From NCBI RefSeq assembly GCF_016862275.1, contig NZ_BOMQ01000008.1, positions 1-64,000 of the forward strand: 64,000 nucleotides of DNA, in the 5' to 3' direction. The notes below the pieces were generated by a model that saw only the letters and a program-made list of their open reading frames with translations, was not told where the DNA came from and did no database searches. Origin of the DNA: Actinoplanes nipponensis (GTDB lineage Bacteria > Actinomycetota > Actinomycetes > Mycobacteriales > Micromonosporaceae). A program made the translations under genes and the position numbers. Numbering within the stretch: the first letter of the stretch is position 1; each line of letters opens with the position of its first letter. Of this stretch, positions 1 through 10,302 are shown piece after piece.

Positions 1-160
1 CCGGCTGCGGGATGTCGGCCGGCTGCGGGATGTCGGCCGGCTGCGGGATGTCGGCCGGCTGCGGGATGTCGGCCGGCTGCGGGATGTCGGCCGGGTCGGC
101 CGGGGCGGCGGGCGCGCCGGGGGCGGGTTCCGGCTGCGGGTGGGGCTGGGCGGTCGTCAC
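1..160 (-). CDS. PH-domain membrane protein, YdbT-like (N-terminus only, runs off left edge)
   Basis: Only the first 53 or so codons lie in the window, read leftwards from a GTG at 160-158. This GTG overlaps the TGA of the upstream PH-domain gene by 4 bases (GTGA), so translation is probably coupled. The visible part is Pro/Ala-rich, starting MTTAQPHPQPEP, followed by a run of the hexapeptide DIPQPA that continues past the window edge. No folded domain is visible yet. Paired bacterial PH-domain genes (ydbS/ydbT) commonly sit in this arrangement, so the assignment rests on the neighbour and is inferred. The repeat is probably a disordered cytoplasmic N-terminal extension before the membrane segments. 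Confidence 0.55.
   Translation of the reverse strand, partial: MTTAQPHPQPEPAPGAPAAPADPADIPQPADIPQPADIPQPADIPQPADIPQP
3..92. repeat. 18-bp perfect tandem repeat, at least 5 copies
   Basis: Five exact copies of an 18-base unit (plus strand GGCTGCGGGATGTCGGCC) lie head to tail. The array is open at the left edge, so the true copy number is unknown. The unit length is a multiple of three, and on the minus strand it encodes Asp-Ile-Pro-Gln-Pro-Ala. Copy-number change would therefore lengthen or shorten the protein without a frameshift. Confidence 0.95.
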
Positions 161-678
161 AGGCCTTCGGCCCGGTCCTCGCCCAGCGCGGTCAGCCTGT
201 CGCGCAGCCGCGACGCCTCCGCCGGCGGCAGCCCCGGGATCTTGGCGTCGGTGGCCGCCGCGGCGGTGTGCAACTGGACCGTGGCCAGGTGGAACGCCCG
301 CTCCAGGGGACCCGCGGTCACGTCGACGAACTGCATCCGGGCGTACGGGACGATGGACAGCCGGCGGATCACCAGGCCGTGCCGGACCAGCAGGTCGTTG
401 TCCCGCTCGGCGTACCCCCAGGCCTTGACCGCCCGGACCGTCACCAGGGAGCGCCAGACCGCGGCGGCCAGGACCGCCGCCATGGCCGTGGGCCAGCTCC
501 AGTGCCCGGTCATCACCCAGCCGACGGTCAGCGCGCCCAGCACGACGACCACCCAGATCGTCCTGTTGATCAACTCCACAGTGATCAGGCTGCGCGAGAC
601 CGGTCGCCAGTCGACCGTGTCCGGCCACGGCTCGAGCGGGTCGGTCGGGGCGGGCGCCGGGGCGCTGGGCTCGGTCAC
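157..678 (-). CDS. PH-domain (bPH2/YdbS-like) membrane protein
   Basis: A 173-residue protein starting at GTG 678. Residues 1-25 are Pro-rich. Two membrane segments follow (around NRTIWVVVVLGALTVG and SWPTAMAAVLAAAVW), then a roughly 80-residue bacterial PH domain with the typical stretch LLVRHGLVIRRLSIVPYAR and the Gln-Phe-Val-Asp-Val turn. This layout is that of the YdbS family, whose members occur as a pair with a larger YdbT-like protein; the next gene downstream overlaps by 4 bases and is probably that partner. The molecular function of the family is not established, although membrane stress or export of a product has been suggested for relatives. The family call is firm; the role is unknown. 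Confidence 0.85.
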   Translation of the reverse strand: MTEPSAPAPAPTDPLEPWPDTVDWRPVSRSLITVELINRTIWVVVVLGALTVGWVMTGHWSWPTAMAAVLAAAVWRSLVTVRAVKAWGYAERDNDLLVRHGLVIRRLSIVPYARMQFVDVTAGPLERAFHLATVQLHTAAAATDAKIPGLPPAEASRLRDRLTALGEDRAEGL

Positions 679-687
679 GCTGAAAGC

Positions 688-936
688 CTAAGCGGAGCCG
701 TCGTTCTGCGGCGCCCGGAACATGGTCACCTCGCGCAGGAAACCCCGCGCGGTCAGGAAGCCGGTGAGGTATTCACGGTGGTCGTCGCAGGCCAGCCAGG
801 TCTTGCGGTACGCCGGGTCGTGCAGCTTGGGGTTGTTCCAGAGCAGCGACCAGGCGCCGGGCGCACGACAGCCCTTACGCGAGCATTGCGGGGAAAGCTC
901 CTCGACCACATCCGAACAGTAGCCGGGGTGAACCAC
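688..936 (-). CDS. small conserved Cys-rich protein (possible zinc site)
   Basis: 82 residues, starting at GTG 936 and ending 9 bases before the PH-domain gene, so probably the first gene of that operon. It carries a CSRKGC motif near residue 18 and a CDDH motif near residue 50, four ligands that could bind one zinc ion. Aromatic and Asn/Pro residues lie between them (WSLLWNNPKLHDP). Small actinobacterial proteins of this pattern are common and have been misnamed acetone carboxylase in databases; nothing here resembles that enzyme. No membrane segment or signal peptide is seen. The 268 bases upstream, up to moxR, are non-coding and must hold the divergent promoters, but no box is clear enough to call. 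Confidence 0.7.
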   Translation of the reverse strand: MVHPGYCSDVVEELSPQCSRKGCRAPGAWSLLWNNPKLHDPAYRKTWLACDDHREYLTGFLTARGFLREVTMFRAPQNDGSA

Positions 937-1204
937 GGCCGATGGGATGGGGAGTTAGAGCGCCGGGCGACCACGGGGGAAGTCGCCCGGCGACGGACCG
1001 AATGTTACACGCTCACGCGGGTCTCCCGTCTACCCGCCGGAGGTGCCCGTTCGAGCGCATCGCGCAGAAAGATCGACTACTCGGCCGTTGCCGACGGCGC
1101 GTAATCCGCCTCTGCCCGACAGCTCTCAGCGTGGTCGTGTAAGTCTTGAGCGTCGGCACCCGTGCCGGCGCGACCCGGATACGCAGAATCTCGATGGAGG
1201 ACCG

Positions 1205-2347
1205 GTGGCCGAGCCGACCATGCCCGAGGGCACGAGCAGCGCCGATCCGGGCCGCCCGGTGCCGCCCGCCCAGGACGCCACCCAGCTCGAACGGGCCATG
1301 TTCGAGGTCAAGCGGGTCATCGTGGGCCAGGACCGGATGGTCGAGCGGATGTTCGTCGCGCTGCTCGCCCGCGGCCACTGCCTGCTCGAGGGCGTGCCCG
1401 GCGTGGCCAAGACGCTGGCCGTCGAGACACTGGCCCGGGTCGTCGGCGGTTCCTTCTCGCGCATCCAGTTCACCCCCGACCTGGTGCCCGCCGACATCGT
1501 CGGCACCCGCATCTACCGGCAGTCGAGCGAGAAGTTCGACGTCGAGCTGGGCCCGGTGTTCGTCAACTTCCTGCTCGCCGACGAGATCAACCGGGCCCCG
1601 GCCAAGGTGCAGTCGGCCCTGCTCGAGGTGATGGCCGAGCACCAGGTGTCGATCGGCGGCGAGTCGCACTCGGTGCCGGACCCGTTCCTGGTCATGGCCA
1701 CCCAGAACCCGATCGAGCAGGAGGGCGTCTATCCGCTGCCCGAGGCCCAGCGCGACCGTTTCCTCATGAAGATCCTGGTCGGCTACCCGACCGACGCCGA
1801 GGAACGCGAGATCGTCTACCGGATGGGCGTGAGCCCGCCGGAGCCCAAGCAGATCTTCTCGTCGGAGGACCTGCTGGCCCTGCAGCGCCGCGCGGACCAG
1901 GTTTTCGTGCACAACGCCCTGGTCGACTACACGGTCCGGCTGGTGCTGGCCACCCGCGCCCCGGCCCAGCACGGCATGCCGGACGTCGCTCAGCTCATCC
2001 AGTACGGCGCCAGCCCGCGCGCCTCGCTGGGCATCGTCCGCGCCACCCGGGCCATCGCCCTGCTCCGCGGCCGCGACTACGCGTTGCCCCAGGACGTGCA
2101 GGACATCGCCCCGGACATCCTGCGGCACCGGCTGGTGCTCAGCTACGACGCGCTGGCCGACGACATCCCGGCCGACCACATCGTGGCGCGCATCATGGCC
2201 AGCGTGCCGATGCCGTCGGTCGCCTCCCGCCAGGGCGCCTCGCCGAACGGCCACGCCAACGGCCACCCGGTCTCCGCCGTCCCGGCCAGCGGCGGCCCGG
2301 CCTTCGACACGCTGCCCCACCAGCCGGCCTGGCCGGGACAGCAGTGA
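1205..2347 (+). CDS. moxR: MoxR family AAA+ ATPase
   Basis: 380 residues from GTG 1205, which follows GGAGG at 1196-1200; an ATG at 1220 is the alternative but lies too far from that site. Walker A is GVPGVAKT (residues 63-70), Walker B is LLADE (123-127) and sensor 1 is ATQNP (165-169), followed by the AAA lid typical of MoxR. MoxR ATPases act as chaperone-like partners of VWA-domain proteins; the next two genes encode a DUF58 and a VWA protein, the standard trio. The Gly/Ala/Pro-rich last 50 residues look disordered. The gene order matches Rv1479-Rv1481 of M. tuberculosis. The start codon is the least certain part. Confidence 0.93.
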   Translation: MAEPTMPEGTSSADPGRPVPPAQDATQLERAMFEVKRVIVGQDRMVERMFVALLARGHCLLEGVPGVAKTLAVETLARVVGGSFSRIQFTPDLVPADIVGTRIYRQSSEKFDVELGPVFVNFLLADEINRAPAKVQSALLEVMAEHQVSIGGESHSVPDPFLVMATQNPIEQEGVYPLPEAQRDRFLMKILVGYPTDAEEREIVYRMGVSPPEPKQIFSSEDLLALQRRADQVFVHNALVDYTVRLVLATRAPAQHGMPDVAQLIQYGASPRASLGIVRATRAIALLRGRDYALPQDVQDIAPDILRHRLVLSYDALADDIPADHIVARIMASVPMPSVASRQGASPNGHANGHPVSAVPASGGPAFDTLPHQPAWPGQQ

Positions 2348-2356
2348 CGGGGCGCC

Positions 2357-3367
2357 GTGCCGACCGCTGACCCCCCGCCCGCGGTGACCGACGCCGCCAC
2401 GGCCCGCGCCGAGGCGGTGCTGTCGCGCCTGCAACTGCTGGTCACCCGCAAACTGGACGGCCTGCTGCAGGGCGACTACGCCGGGCTGCTGCCGGGACCG
2501 GGCAGCGAGGCCGGGGAGAGCCGCGAGTACCGGCCCGGCGACGACGTGCGCCGGATGGACTGGCCGGTGACCGCCCGGACCACGCTGCCGCACGTACGGC
2601 GCACGGTCGCCGACCGCGAGCTGGAGACGTGGATGGCGGTCGACCTGTCGGCCAGCCTGGACTTCGGCACGGCGAAGATGCTCAAGCGCGACCTGGTGCT
2701 CGCGGCCGCGACGGCGATGGCCCACCTGACCGTGCGCGGCGGCAACCGGATCGGCGCGGTCGTGGGCACCGGCTCCGGCCTGCCCGCCCCGGAACAGGGC
2801 GGCTTCTGGCGCCGGCGGCGGGAGGCGAGCGCACCGGCCCCGGTGACCCAGCCGATGGTGCGGATGCCCGCGCGGCCCGGCCGCAAGGAGGCGCAGGGGC
2901 TGTTGCGCGCGATCGCCCGTACCCGGATCCGGCCCGGGCGCACCGACCTGGGCGAGCTGATCGACATGCTGAACCGGCCGCCGCGGCGCCGGGGTGTCGC
3001 CGTGGTCATCTCCGACTTCCTGGCGCCGGTGGAGGGCTGGGCCCGGCCGATCCGCAAGCTCGGCGTGCGGCACGACGTGCTGGCGGTCGAGGTCGTCGAC
3101 CCCCGCGAGCTGGAGCTGCCGGACGTCGGCGTGCTGACCCTGGCCGACCCGGAGACCGGCGTGCTGCACGAGGTGCAGACGGCCGACCCGGCCCTGCGCG
3201 CCCGCTACGCGGAGGCGGCCGGCAACCAGCGGGGCGACATCGCCCGGGCGCTGCGCGCCGCCGGTGCCGCACACTTGAGGCTGCGCACCGACACCGACTG
3301 GCTGCTCGACGTGGTCCGCTTCGTGGCAGCCCAACGACACGCTCGCACCCGGGGGACAACGCGATGA
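2357..3367 (+). CDS. DUF58 domain protein (VWA-like), MoxR partner
   Basis: 336 residues from GTG 2357, 9 bases after moxR. The DUF58 signature (YRPGDDVRRMDWPVTAR, residues 58-74) is followed by a VWA-like fold with a metal-site-like strand AVDLSASLDFG (D95, S97, S99). No membrane segment is seen, so it is probably cytoplasmic and peripheral. In this family the protein is made together with a MoxR ATPase and a membrane VWA protein, presumably as a substrate or adaptor; the exact activity is unknown. Its TGA overlaps the ATG of the VWA gene (ATGA), so the three genes form one operon. Confidence 0.92.
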   Translation: MPTADPPPAVTDAATARAEAVLSRLQLLVTRKLDGLLQGDYAGLLPGPGSEAGESREYRPGDDVRRMDWPVTARTTLPHVRRTVADRELETWMAVDLSASLDFGTAKMLKRDLVLAAATAMAHLTVRGGNRIGAVVGTGSGLPAPEQGGFWRRRREASAPAPVTQPMVRMPARPGRKEAQGLLRAIARTRIRPGRTDLGELIDMLNRPPRRRGVAVVISDFLAPVEGWARPIRKLGVRHDVLAVEVVDPRELELPDVGVLTLADPETGVLHEVQTADPALRARYAEAAGNQRGDIARALRAAGAAHLRLRTDTDWLLDVVRFVAAQRHARTRGTTR

Positions 3368-4314
3368 TCCGCTTCCTGCAGCCGTGGTGGCTGCTCGCCG
3401 TCCTGTCCGTCCTGCTGGTGGCGGGCGCCTACGTGCTGCGGCAGTTCCGCCGCCGCACGTACGCGATGAAGTTCACCAACGTGGAGCTGCTGCGCACGCT
3501 GGCCCCCAAGGGCCTGGGCTGGCGCCGGCACGTCGCGGCCGGCGCGTTCCTGCTGAGCCTGCTGTCGCTGGCCTTCGCGATGGCCCGCCCGTCGATCGAC
3601 CGCGAGGAGCCGCTGGAACGGGCGACCGTCATGCTGGCCATCGACGTGTCGCTGTCGATGGAGGCCGACGACGTCCAGCCGAACCGGATCGAGGCGGCCC
3701 AGGAGGCGGCCAAGGCGTTCGTGCAGGAGCTGCCGCCGACGTACAACCTCGGCCTGGTCTCGTTCGCCAAGGCGGCCAACGTGCTGGTCTCGCCGACCAA
3801 GGACCGCGCCGCGGTGATCGCCGGCATCGACGGGCTGACCCTGGCCGAGGCCACGGCGACCGGCGAGGCGGTCTTCACCTCGCTGGACGCCATCCGCACG
3901 GTCCCGGCCGACGGCGCCGACGGCGCGCCGCCGGCCCGCATCGTGCTGCTCTCGGACGGCTACCGCACCTCGGGCCGCTCGGTCGAGGACGCGGCCGCCG
4001 CGGCGGAGGCCGCCAACGTGCCGGTGTCGACGATCGCCTTCGGCACGGACACCGGCGTGGTCGACATCCGCGGCCAGCTCCAGCGGGTGCCGGTGGACCG
4101 GCTGTCGCTGCAGCAGCTCGCGGACAAGACCAAGGGCTACTTCTACGAGGCGGCCTCGGTCTCCGAGCTCAAGCAGGTCTACGAGGACATGGGCAGCTCG
4201 ATCGGCCACCGGGTCGAGCCGCGCGAGGTCACCCAGTGGTACGCCGGGGTGGCCCTGCTGCTCGGCCTGGTCGCCGGGGCGATGAGTCTGCTGTGGACGT
4301 CGCGCCTGCCCTGA
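3364..4314 (+). CDS. BatA-like membrane VWA-domain protein
   Basis: 316 residues from ATG 3364, which overlaps the DUF58 stop by 4 bases. There are two N-terminal membrane segments (about 9-25 and 57-73). A von Willebrand A domain follows with an intact metal-ion-dependent adhesion motif DVSLS (D94, S96, S98) and a downstream LLSDGYRTSG strand. A C-terminal membrane segment lies at about 289-309. This is the BatA/Rv1481 layout, in which the VWA domain faces the outside of the membrane or the cell-wall space. It completes the moxR-DUF58-VWA operon. It is thought to act with MoxR in envelope maintenance; the partner and substrate are not evident from sequence. Confidence 0.92.
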   Translation: MIRFLQPWWLLAVLSVLLVAGAYVLRQFRRRTYAMKFTNVELLRTLAPKGLGWRRHVAAGAFLLSLLSLAFAMARPSIDREEPLERATVMLAIDVSLSMEADDVQPNRIEAAQEAAKAFVQELPPTYNLGLVSFAKAANVLVSPTKDRAAVIAGIDGLTLAEATATGEAVFTSLDAIRTVPADGADGAPPARIVLLSDGYRTSGRSVEDAAAAAEAANVPVSTIAFGTDTGVVDIRGQLQRVPVDRLSLQQLADKTKGYFYEAASVSELKQVYEDMGSSIGHRVEPREVTQWYAGVALLLGLVAGAMSLLWTSRLP

Positions 4315-4329
4315 ACGGCGGACGCCGCG

Positions 4330-4419
4330 TCACGGTGTCGTGCTGTGCACTAGGACGAAGAGGACGACCACCCAGGCGGCGGCGATGGTGAAGGTGAGGG
4401 GAGCGACGAACTTGCCCAT
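4330..4419 (-). CDS. possible 29-residue single-span membrane miniprotein
   Basis: A minus-strand ORF from ATG 4419 to TGA 4330. It begins MGKFVAPLTFTIAAAW and continues with a Val/Leu-rich stretch ending VLVHSTTP, a clean single transmembrane helix with a Lys near the N-terminus. A weak GGAAAG lies 10 bases before the ATG. It sits alone between the convergent ends of the VWA gene and the acyltransferase gene. Long hydrophobic runs are rare by chance in such GC-rich non-coding DNA, and none of the other five frames here looks protein-like. No homologue is recalled, so it remains a prediction. Confidence 0.4.
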   Translation of the reverse strand: MGKFVAPLTFTIAAAWVVVLFVLVHSTTP

Positions 4420-4665
4420 GGCTGTGACTTTCCGGTGGGTGACCGACGGGGAAAGTGCGCACACGGAATCGTCGCGGCCGGCATTCAGCTCCCGTCGCGG
4501 CGCGGCACGACACCGCCCGGCTCCGGCGGACAGCCGGAACCACGGGGCGGTTGGAGCGGGATGGGTGTGGGTCAGCGGGTCGGACTCGGGCTCACGGCCG
4601 GTGCGGGCGCGGAGCGGTCGGGTCGGAGCGGCTGACGAACGGCCCGGCCACGACTGGGAGGATCG
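4420..4665. other. non-coding stretch between convergent genes
   Basis: This interval has no convincing gene on either strand. Its right end joins an inverted repeat GATCGCT-9 nt-AGCGATC (4661-4667 / 4677-4683) that straddles the acyltransferase stop codon and could fold at the 3' end of that transcript. Any promoter of the 29-residue ORF would lie here, but no -10/-35 pair stands out. Confidence 0.4.
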
Positions 4666-5853
4666 CTATCTCGCACAGCGATCACCTCCGTGAGTAGTCC
4701 GGGCTCGGGAACCGTCGAAGAGCGTACCTCTTAAGAGCCTCCTAAGGTAATCGGGCCCGCCGTCGTGTCGCGTACGGGTCACGACGGCGAGAACCAGGCC
4801 GAGCACGGGCAGCCAGGCCAGCCGCTGCCCGGCCCACGCGGCGCCGTCCGGAGCGGTCAGCAGCCCGGGCATCGCGGGGTCGACCAGGGCGGCGACGCCG
4901 GCCACGGCGAGCAGCACGCTCTGGTGGCCGAGGTAGACCGGCACGGCCACGCGGTTGAGCGCGGCCACCGGGCGCAGCGCCCGATCGTGGCGCAGCAACC
5001 GGGCCAGGGGTCCGCGCACGGTCAGCAGAACACCGATCTGGGTGACGGCCAGGGCGACCGCGGCCAGCGAGGGCGGGTCGAGGTTGGACCGGCCGTCGCC
5101 CGGCACGCCGACCGCGCCGGCGGGATAGCCGGCGACCAGGATGAGCACGGCCAGCGCCGCGGCGCCGTTGCAGGCGAGCGCGACGCCGATCCAGGGCCCG
5201 GCGCCCCGGTGCGGCGCGCCGTCGTCGCCGGGGCGGCCGGTCACCGCCCGGGCCAGCCGGTCGTGGCGGGCCACGAGCATGCCCAGCAGCCACGGGATCG
5301 CCCAGGCGGCCGGGAGCGCGGCGAGACCCGGCAGCAGGCCCAGGTCGCTGGCCGCGACCACCGCGAGCGGCGGCAGCACCGCGGCCGGGCCGATCCGGTG
5401 CACCAGGCGGCGCAACGGGGCGGTCGCGGCGTGCAGCGCCAGGTACGGCACCAGGAACCACAGCGGGCTGACCACCAGCGTGGCGATGGTCCGCAGCGTG
5501 GTGGCGGGAGCGCCGAGCGCCGCCCCGGCGGTGAGGACCAGTGCCCAGGCGCCCAGCAGGATCGCCGCCGGGCGCAGCAACCGGCCGAGGGGGCCGGCGC
5601 GTCGCCCGCCGGCCGGGCCCGCGGCCGATCCGCGGGCGTGGGCCGCGTAGCCCCCGGCGAAGAACAGCAGGCCGAGGGTCTGCAGCAGCCAGCTCACCGG
5701 GGCCGCGGCGGGCATCGCGGTGAGCGGGCTGGCCACCGTCACCCCCTCGGGCCCGGGGACCAGGCCGGTGACCAGCCAGTGACCGACCACCACCCCGCAG
5801 ATCGCGATGGCCCGGGCCGCGTCGATGGTCCGGTCCCGCGCGGCCGGCCTCAT
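4666..5853 (-). CDS. acyltransferase-3 family membrane protein
   Basis: 395 residues from ATG 5853, which overlaps the upstream hydrolase stop (ATGA). The N-terminus RDRTIDAARAIAICGVVVGH is the typical start of acyltransferase-3/OatA-like proteins, with Arg and His at the usual catalytic region on the first helix. About ten hydrophobic segments follow, and the C-terminal helix contains the usual YLGHQSVLL. Such enzymes transfer acyl groups from the cytoplasm to sugars or lipids at the outer face of the membrane. The acceptor here is unknown. Co-translation with a DUF1023 hydrolase suggests a shared envelope or lipid task (inference). Confidence 0.85.
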   Translation of the reverse strand: MRPAARDRTIDAARAIAICGVVVGHWLVTGLVPGPEGVTVASPLTAMPAAAPVSWLLQTLGLLFFAGGYAAHARGSAAGPAGGRRAGPLGRLLRPAAILLGAWALVLTAGAALGAPATTLRTIATLVVSPLWFLVPYLALHAATAPLRRLVHRIGPAAVLPPLAVVAASDLGLLPGLAALPAAWAIPWLLGMLVARHDRLARAVTGRPGDDGAPHRGAGPWIGVALACNGAAALAVLILVAGYPAGAVGVPGDGRSNLDPPSLAAVALAVTQIGVLLTVRGPLARLLRHDRALRPVAALNRVAVPVYLGHQSVLLAVAGVAALVDPAMPGLLTAPDGAAWAGQRLAWLPVLGLVLAVVTRTRHDGGPDYLRRLLRGTLFDGSRARTTHGGDRCAR

Positions 5854-6704
5854 GCCGCGACCGCCTCGACCCGGCCCAGCACCACTGCCGCCACCGCCGG
5901 CAGGGTCGCCGAGCCCGGGCACAGGTAGCCGTCGTGACCGGCGACGCCGTCGGTGGGCAGCGGGTGGGCGCCGAAGGCCGGCGCGGAGGGCCGCCGGCCG
6001 TGACCGAGGTGCCCCAGGCGCAGCTGCGGGATGCGGCGGATCCAGTCGCCGGCCGCCAGCGCCGACCAGACCCGCGCGCCACCCAGGTCCGCCGCCGTCC
6101 GCGCGCCCAGGCCCGGCGCGCCCAGCGCGACGACGTCGGTGACGCGGGGCAGGTGCGGGGCGGCCAGGCCCACCACCAGGGCCCCGTAGCTGTGGCCGAT
6201 CAGCGTCACCGCGGCCCGCTCCGGCAGCGCCCGCACGAAGTCGATCAGCGCGGCGGCCCCGGTCCGCGCGCGCAGATCCCGGGCGGCGTCGAGGGACAGG
6301 CCCTCCGGCGGGTCGTAGCCGAGCCAGGCGACCACGGCGATCCGGGCCCCGGGGTCGGCGGTGCGCAGGGCGGCGTACAGGGCGCGGGCCTGGACGGCCG
6401 GCGCCCGCCGGGCGACGCCGCCGAGCCCGCGGTCGAAGTCGCGCAGCCGGGTGTCCACCCCGGGCACCAGCACCGCGATCCGGTCGGCGGTGGCCAGGTC
6501 GCCCAGCACCTCGGCGGCCCGGCCGTCGCCGCGCGGGTCGAAGGCGAGGAACCGGCGCCCGGACCGCGCCCAGGACGCGTACGGCTCGCCGGCGTCGGCC
6601 ATCGCGACCGGGGCCGGTGCGGCGGCGTCCGGTTGGGGCGCCCGCGGCGGCAGGGCCAGGATCGGGGCGGGCGTGAGCAGCAGGAGAGTCAACAAGATCC
6701 GCAT
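5850..6704 (-). CDS. secreted alpha/beta hydrolase, DUF1023 type
   Basis: 284 residues from ATG 6704; a GTG at 6713 adds three residues. The N-terminus MRILLTLLLLTPAPILALPP is a likely signal peptide or membrane anchor. The alpha/beta-hydrolase core has the nucleophile elbow GHSYG (170-174, Ser 172) and a late GHDGY stretch that could hold the catalytic His. DUF1023 proteins are common in actinobacteria and act as esterase-like hydrolases of unknown substrate. It is the first gene of a two-gene operon with the acyltransferase. The 12-base motif shared with the two-component operon lies 60 bases upstream of the start. Confidence 0.83.
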   Translation of the reverse strand: MRILLTLLLLTPAPILALPPRAPQPDAAAPAPVAMADAGEPYASWARSGRRFLAFDPRGDGRAAEVLGDLATADRIAVLVPGVDTRLRDFDRGLGGVARRAPAVQARALYAALRTADPGARIAVVAWLGYDPPEGLSLDAARDLRARTGAAALIDFVRALPERAAVTLIGHSYGALVVGLAAPHLPRVTDVVALGAPGLGARTAADLGGARVWSALAAGDWIRRIPQLRLGHLGHGRRPSAPAFGAHPLPTDGVAGHDGYLCPGSATLPAVAAVVLGRVEAVAA

Positions 6705-6764
6705 GGCCTGCACCGTGCGGCGTGGGCCCGGCCGCCGGCGTCACCCCGCGGAGTGGACCTCGGC

Positions 6765-6776
6765 CCCCTACCGCGG
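6765..6776 (-). promoter_or_regulatory. shared 12-bp motif, copy 1 (candidate response-regulator site)
   Basis: Plus strand CCCCTACCGCGG (CCGCGGTAGGGG in gene orientation) ends 60 bases before the hydrolase ATG. An exact copy lies at 8684-8695, 58 bases before the kinase start. Same motif, same orientation and nearly the same distance upstream of two operons suggests binding by the NarL-type regulator encoded between them. Confidence 0.5.
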
Positions 6777-6778
6777 GG

Positions 6779-7431
6779 CTACTCGCCGGCGGCCACCAGA
6801 CCCGACTCGTACGCGAACACCACCGCCTGGGCCCGGTCCCGCAGGCCGAGCTTGGCCAGGATGCGGCCCACGTGGGTCTTCACCGTCTGCTCGGCGACCA
6901 CCAGCTCGGCCGCGATCTCCTGGTTGGACCGGCCGCGCGCGATCAGCCGCAGCACCTCGGTCTCGCGGGGCGTCAGGCCGTTCAGGGCGGTCGGCCGGGG
7001 CTGCCGGCTGCGGGGCCGGGACGCGAACTCCGCGATGAGCCGGCGGGTGACCGAGGGGGCCAGCAGCGCCTCACCGGCGGCGACGACCCGGACGGCGTGC
7101 ACGAGATCGGCCGCGGGCGCGTCCTTGAGCAGGAACCCGCTGGCCCCGGCGCGCAGCGCCTCGTAGACGTAGTCGTCGAGGTCGAAGGTCGTCAGGATGA
7201 GCACCCGCACCGCGGCGCCGGGGGTGAGCAGCCGGCGGGTCGCCTCCAGGCCGTCCATGACCGGCATGCGGACGTCCATCAGCACCACGTCCGGGTCGAG
7301 CCGGCGGGACGCCGCGACCGCCGCCGCGCCGTCCGCGGCGTCGCCCACCACGAGCAGGTCGGGCTGCGCCGCCAGCAGCGCCCCGAAACCCTGCCGCACC
7401 ATCGCCTGGTCGTCGGCGATCAGCACCCGGA

Positions 7432-7435
<4 letters not shown>
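6779..7435 (-). CDS. NarL/FixJ-family response regulator
   Basis: 218 residues from ATG 7435, overlapping the kinase stop by 4 bases (ATGA). The receiver domain has the acidic pair D8/D9, phospho-acceptor Asp 54 (VLMDVRMP), the LTTFD switch Thr and the Lys of FLLKDAP. A LuxR-type helix-turn-helix follows (about 150-210: [15 protein letters not shown], then [19 protein letters not shown]). It would be phosphorylated by the co-encoded histidine kinase and act as a DNA-binding dimer. Its likely targets are its own operon and the downstream hydrolase/acyltransferase operon, both of which carry the same 12-base motif. Confidence 0.94.
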
Positions 7436-9481
<2,046 letters not shown>

Positions 9482-9510
9482 CCCGCTCAGCGAAACGGAG
9501 ATACCTGAAA

Positions 9511-10278
9511 GTGTCTGGACTGCTCGCCGGTAAGCGGCTGCTCATCACCGGCATCATCACCGACGCGTCGATCGCGTTCTCGGTGGCCAAGCTCGCCCAG
9601 GAGAACGGCGCGTCGGTCGTGCTGACCGGCTTCGGCCGGATGTCGCTGGTGGAGCGGATCGCCAAGCGCCTGCCCGAGCCGGCGCCGGTCATCGAGCTGG
9701 ACGTGACGAACCCGGAGCAGCTGGCCGGGATCGCCGACAAGGTCCGCGAGCACGTCGACGGCCTGGACGGCGTGGTCCACTCGATCGGGTTCGCCCCGCA
9801 GAGCTGCCTCGGCGGCGGCTTCCTGGACGCGCCGTGGGAGGACGTGGCCACGGCGCTGCAGGTGTCGACGTACTCGTACAAGTCGCTGGCCACCGCCTGC
9901 CTGCCGCTGATGGGCCGCGGCGGCAGCATCGTCGGGCTGACCTTCGACGCCACCAAGGCGTGGCCGGTCTACGACTGGATGGGCGTCGCCAAGGCGGGCC
10001 TGGAGTCGGCCTCCCGCTACCTCGCGCTGCACCTGGGCGAGCGGGGCATCCGCAGCAACCTGGTGTCCGCCGGCCCGCTGCGCACCATGGCGGCCAAGTC
10101 GATCCCGGGCTTCGAGCAGTTCGAGGAGGCGTGGGCCCAGCGCGCCCCGCTCGGCTGGGACCTGGCCGACCAGGAGCCGGCCGCCCGGGCGGTGTGCGCC
10201 CTGCTGTCCGACTGGTTCCCGGCCACCACCGGCGAGATCGTGCACGTCGACGGCGGGTACCACGCGCTGGGCGCCTGA
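9511..10278 (+). CDS. fabI: enoyl-ACP reductase, InhA type
   Basis: 255 residues from GTG 9511. This is a divergent short-chain dehydrogenase of the FabI/InhA group. It has the nucleotide-binding start LLITGIITDASIAFSVA, the HSIGFAP segment (90-96), and the active-site residues Phe 145, Tyr 154 and Lys 161 (YDWMGVAK), which correspond to Phe149/Tyr158/Lys165 of InhA. It uses NADH to reduce trans-2-enoyl-ACP, the last step of each elongation cycle. Cotranscribed with fabG. The sequence is much closer to InhA than to E. coli FabI, as expected for actinobacteria. Confidence 0.96.
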   Translation: MSGLLAGKRLLITGIITDASIAFSVAKLAQENGASVVLTGFGRMSLVERIAKRLPEPAPVIELDVTNPEQLAGIADKVREHVDGLDGVVHSIGFAPQSCLGGGFLDAPWEDVATALQVSTYSYKSLATACLPLMGRGGSIVGLTFDATKAWPVYDWMGVAKAGLESASRYLALHLGERGIRSNLVSAGPLRTMAAKSIPGFEQFEEAWAQRAPLGWDLADQEPAARAVCALLSDWFPATTGEIVHVDGGYHALGA

Positions 10279-10302
10279 CCGGTCCGCCCGGCGGCGGCCC
10301 GC

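Noticed and set aside
3..92. Possible CRISPR-like repeat
   Set aside because: The units are directly adjacent with no spacers, and the unit is an in-frame hexapeptide coding repeat.
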